A stretch of DNA of 34,082 nucleotides from Glycomyces salinus (lineage in GTDB: Bacteria > Actinomycetota > Actinomycetes > Mycobacteriales > Micromonosporaceae), in contig NZ_JAELXW010000077.1 in NCBI RefSeq assembly GCF_016428645.1, positions 1-34,082 on the forward strand, written 5' to 3'. Both the position numbers and the translations under genes were made by a program. The notes below the pieces were generated by a model. It searched no databases. It saw nothing but the letters and a program-made list of their open reading frames with translations, and had not been told where the DNA came from. The first letter of the stretch is position 1. Each line of letters starts with the position of its first letter. Positions 31,711 through 34,082 of this stretch are shown one piece after another.

Positions 31711-32328
31711 TCAGTGGGCGGCCATCACGGTGTCGGCGACGATGCCGAACACCACTGGGCCGATCCCGGCGACCACGAAGGCGGGCAGGAAGCACGCGCA
31801 CAGCGGCCCGACCATGGCCACCGCCGCTGTCCCCACCTTCTCCTCGATGCGGCTGCGGTGCTCTTCGCGCAGTGACGCGGCCAGTTGCTCCAGGCCACCG
31901 GCGATCGCCGCGCCGCTGGCCGAGGAGCGGTCCAGCTGCCTCGCCAGGCGGTCGGCTCCCGGTAGGAGGCCGAGTTCCGGTGCCGATTCGGCTGCGGTGG
32001 CACCGAGGTTGACGGCCTGGGCGAAGCGGGTCAGCCGGTCGCCGATCGCGCCGCCGTCGGCGGCGGCCACTGCGAACGCCGCTTGTGGGAACGGCGCCCC
32101 GGCTCGCATCCCGGCGGCCAGCAGGTCGAGCGTCCATGTCCATTGAGGAGCCAAGCGTTCGGCCGTGCGCCGCTCGGCCCGGTCCGGGTCGGTTTGCAGG
32201 AGCCTTCGGCTCAGCCACCAGGCGCCGACACCGGCGGCCGCTCCGGCCGGGCCGCCTACGGCCAGGGCCGCGGCGAGTCCGACCAGGACCGGTAGGAGTC
32301 GTCTGAACCATGCGGGGTTGATCTTCAT
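31711..32328 (-). CDS. tadC: TadC-like type II secretion F-domain protein
   Basis: This 205-residue inner-membrane platform protein of the Tad pilus machine starts MKINPAWFRRLLPVLVGLAAALAVGG, with a first span, then the soluble T2SSF region ERLAPQWTWTLDLLAAGMRAGAPFPQAAFAVAAADGG and LDRSSASGAAIAGGLEQLAASLREEHRSRIEEKVG. A last hydrophobic pair is AMVGPLCACFLPAFVVAGIGPVV. The ATG at 32328 has a GGAGG ribosome binding site and overlaps the tadB stop (ATGA). Length is typical for the actinobacterial short TadC. Confidence 0.9.
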   Translation of the reverse strand: MKINPAWFRRLLPVLVGLAAALAVGGPAGAAAGVGAWWLSRRLLQTDPDRAERRTAERLAPQWTWTLDLLAAGMRAGAPFPQAAFAVAAADGGAIGDRLTRFAQAVNLGATAAESAPELGLLPGADRLARQLDRSSASGAAIAGGLEQLAASLREEHRSRIEEKVGTAAVAMVGPLCACFLPAFVVAGIGPVVFGIVADTVMAAH

Positions 32329-32987
32329 GCCACCTCCGATGCGATCGATGCGGTAAGCGCTCTGGTCCAGGCGATTCCGGCGGCCTGGAGCGCCATCGCG
32401 GCCGCCAGGCAGGCGATTCCCGGGCCGGTGGCCAGGAGGAACCCGATCGCCTCGACCCCGAGTGCCTCGCCGAGGGCGATCCCGCCGACGGGAAGCACCG
32501 TCAGCAGGGTCGCGGTCGCGCGGATCGAGGCGGTCTGGGCGCGGGTGCGGGCGGCGGCTCGTTCGTCTTCGCGGAGGTGCTCGGCGAGCCTGCGGCACAG
32601 TTCGGCGGTCGGCGCGCCCAGTGCCGCCGCGACCCTCCAGGCCGCGGTCAGACGGCGGGTGGTCGCGGTGGCCTCCGGCGGCCAGTCGGCTTCCACGGCC
32701 GCCGCGGCCCGGTCGGGGTCGGTGCCCGCGGCCAAGTCCGCGGCGAGGGCGGCGACCGCGTCGGCCGCGCGGCGGGCGGCTTCACCGAGTCGCTTGCGGC
32801 GCAGGGCCGAACGCCATGCGGTCATGGCGGCGCAGGTGTAGGCGGCCGCGGTGAGCGCGGCCACGGCCGCCGCGAGCGGGCCGAGGCCGCGGACGAGTCC
32901 GGCCGCCGCCAGGGCCGCAATCACGGTCGCCGAGACGACGGCGGCCGCGGGGTGGTCGGTGAGCAGTGAGGTGAAGGTGCGGTTCAT
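32325..32987 (-). CDS. tadB: TadB-like type II secretion F-domain protein
   Basis: This 220-residue membrane protein pairs with TadC as the platform of the Tad pilus. Spans near the N-terminus (AAAVVSATVIAALAAAGLV and LGPLAAAVAALTAAAYTCAAM) precede the F-domain helices (AADAVAALAADLAAGTDPDRAAAAVE, AAWRVAAALGAPTAELCRRLAEHLRED). Two C-terminal spans follow. The ATG at 32987 keeps a GGAGG ribosome binding site, but the element 4 insertion begins about 14 bases upstream of the start. The tadA ATPase gene expected before it is not in the window, so the operon may have been separated from its promoter or from tadA. Confidence 0.9.
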   Translation of the reverse strand: MNRTFTSLLTDHPAAAVVSATVIAALAAAGLVRGLGPLAAAVAALTAAAYTCAAMTAWRSALRRKRLGEAARRAADAVAALAADLAAGTDPDRAAAAVEADWPPEATATTRRLTAAWRVAAALGAPTAELCRRLAEHLREDERAAARTRAQTASIRATATLLTVLPVGGIALGEALGVEAIGFLLATGPGIACLAAAMALQAAGIAWTRALTASIASEVA

Positions 32988-33006
32988 CGTCGTTCCTCCG
33001 CGGATA

Positions 33007-33025
33007 CCCCTGCCTTCAGGTGGGG
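33007..33025 (+). repeat. End-type hairpin at the junction of element 4
   Basis: CCCCTG, loop CCTT and CAGG-T-GGGG form a stem with one bulged T, followed by ATGAAAACGG. It resembles the left-end hairpin of element 2 (CCGG-GTGGGG-AATCGG) and typical right ends of the family. It lies directly before the truncated tnpB. Confidence 0.5.
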
Positions 33026-34003
33026 ATGAAAACGGACTTCTGCGGAGAGTGGAAGCAACGCAAGGACCTCGCGTTCTTGAACGAGGTATCCTCGGTGCCG
33101 CTCCAGCAGGCCCTGCGGCACCTCCAGAAAGGCTTCGCGGGATTCTTCGAGGGCCGCACCGCCTATCCGTGCTTCAAAAGGAAACGAGTGCTGGCCGGTT
33201 CGGCCGAGTACACCAAGTCCGCGTTCACCTTCCGGTCCGGCGAGTTGAAGCTCGCCAAGCAGGACGCGCCGCTGAAGATCAAGTGGTCGCGGGCCCTGCC
33301 GCACGGCACGGTGCCTTCGACGGTGACCGTCTCGCGGGACGCTGCGGGCCGTTGGTTCGTCTCGCTCCTGGTCGAAGAGGACATTCCCGCGCATCCGGAA
33401 AGGTCCGAGGCGGTCGGTGTCGACGCGGGCATCACGAGCCTGTTCACGCTTTCGACCGGTGAACGGGTCACCAACCCGCGGCATGAACGGCGCGATCGGG
33501 AGAAGATCAGACGGCGACAGCGGGAGCTGTCGCGCAAGCGGAAAGGCTCTGCTAACTATCGCAAGGCCCAGGTTCGTCTGGCTCGCGCGCACGCGCGGAT
33601 CTCGGATCGACGGCATGACTTCCTGCACAAACTCACGACTCGGCTGGTTCGCGAAAACCAAGTGATCGCGGTCGAGGATCTGGGCGTGCGCGGGATGCTG
33701 TCGAACCGCGCCCTCGCCCGCGCGATAGCCGACGCCTCCTGGGCCACGTTCCGGCGGATGCTGGAGTACAAGGCTCAGTGGCACGGGCGGGACCTGATCA
33801 CGGTCGACCGGTTCCTGCCCTCGTCCAAGACCTGCTCGGCCTGCGGAACGATGCGGCATACGATGCCGCTGGGCGAGCGCACCTTCACGTGCGCCACCTG
33901 CGGGCACACTGAGTGCCGTGACGTCAATGCGGCGAAGAACATTCTGGCGGCCGGGCTGGCCGTTGCAGCCTGCGGAGACGGTGTAGGACCCAAACGCTCC
34001 TAG
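33020..34003 (+). pseudogene. tnpB: TnpB lacking its N-terminal portion
   Basis: The C-terminal three quarters of a TnpB are intact: D135 (GVDAGITSLF), E219 (VIAVEDLGVRGM), zinc ribbon C272/C275 and C291/C294, and D301 (RDVNAAKNILAAGLAV). The N-terminus is missing. Family similarity begins at WKQRKDLAFLNEVSSVPLQQALRHLQ, which in full-length relatives lies about 70-80 residues in. The first codons (GTG 33020 onward) come from an element-end hairpin and are not TnpB-like. So the nuclease domain is complete but the first part of the RNA/DNA recognition lobe is lost. There is no tnpA. It is divergent from tadB. A catalytically dead outcome is likely, though the guide-RNA region at its 3' end looks whole. 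Confidence 0.85.
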
Positions 34004-34035
34004 CGTGCGGGCGACTGTCGTTGAAACAGGAATCA

Positions 34036-34075
34036 CCTCCCAGTGATGGGTGGAACCCCTCCCGAAACGGAGGGG
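34036..34075 (+). repeat. Right-end hairpins / omega RNA region of element 4
   Basis: CC-T-CCCA/TGGG-T-GG (34036-34053, loop GTGA) and CCCCTCC/GGAGGGG (34056-34075, loop CGAAAC) are consecutive hairpins after the tnpB stop. This is the usual arrangement at the right end of tnpB elements and in the omega RNA 3' scaffold. The guide would lie at or beyond the window end. Confidence 0.6.
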
Positions 34076-34082
34076 AGAAAGT

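Overview
The window is GC-rich (roughly 70% by eye) DNA of an actinomycete. The markers are bldC, a DUF3073 protein, disA, an actinobacterial Tad/Flp gene set (tadB, tadC, DUF4244 flp, tadE, Rv3654c-like), many Pro/Glu-rich membrane-anchored proteins, and GTG/TTG or leaderless starts. The order bldC - conserved hypothetical - Val/Leu dehydrogenase recalls the Streptomyces bldC-vdh locus. The style of the secreted proteins suggests Glycomycetaceae or a relative, but this is inference and not certain.

Layout. 1-1075: a damaged tnpB and its right-end hairpin, next to purA (1273-2559). 2595-2891: a SHOCT membrane protein. About 2990-4808: a complete IS200/IS605 element (tnpA-tnpB). 4809-9031: PH-like membrane protein, disA, anchored protein, mutY, a hairpin-rich gap that may encode a structured RNA, and bldC. 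9235-13009: a conserved hypothetical, a third tnpB carrying an internal deletion, the Val/Leu dehydrogenase and the DUF3073 protein. 13109-16878: a Q-rich membrane protein, an aldehyde dehydrogenase and two anchored secreted proteins. 16875-19157: a lone pstB with a PHO-box-like site, and two hypotheticals. 19281-22596: an NHL/thioredoxin protein and a third anchored protein. 22735-26555: a branched-chain 2-oxoacid dehydrogenase operon (E1alpha-E1beta-E2) with a strong terminator. 26744-29629: hypotheticals, a dimethylargininase and an ArsR-VOC operon with a palindromic operator. 29899-32987: a tad operon. 33007-34075: a fourth tnpB that has lost its N-terminus, inserted just upstream of tadB.

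How genes may work together. The Val/Leu dehydrogenase and the E1/E2 operon are successive steps from branched-chain amino acids to branched acyl-CoA starters. DisA and MutY are both genome-integrity proteins and lie two genes apart. The four tnpB genes come from different lineages. Only the tnpA-linked copy is whole; each of the other three has lost a different part. All four sit in gaps between genes rather than inside host genes.

The observations I would check first are: the hairpin-dense gap with its own promoter-like sequence and terminator (8296-8716); the three-hairpin RNA or terminator region (22735-22851); the 11-bp-period PHO box at an orphan pstB; the 30-bp tandem repeat in the last tad gene; and the set of differently broken TnpB elements.
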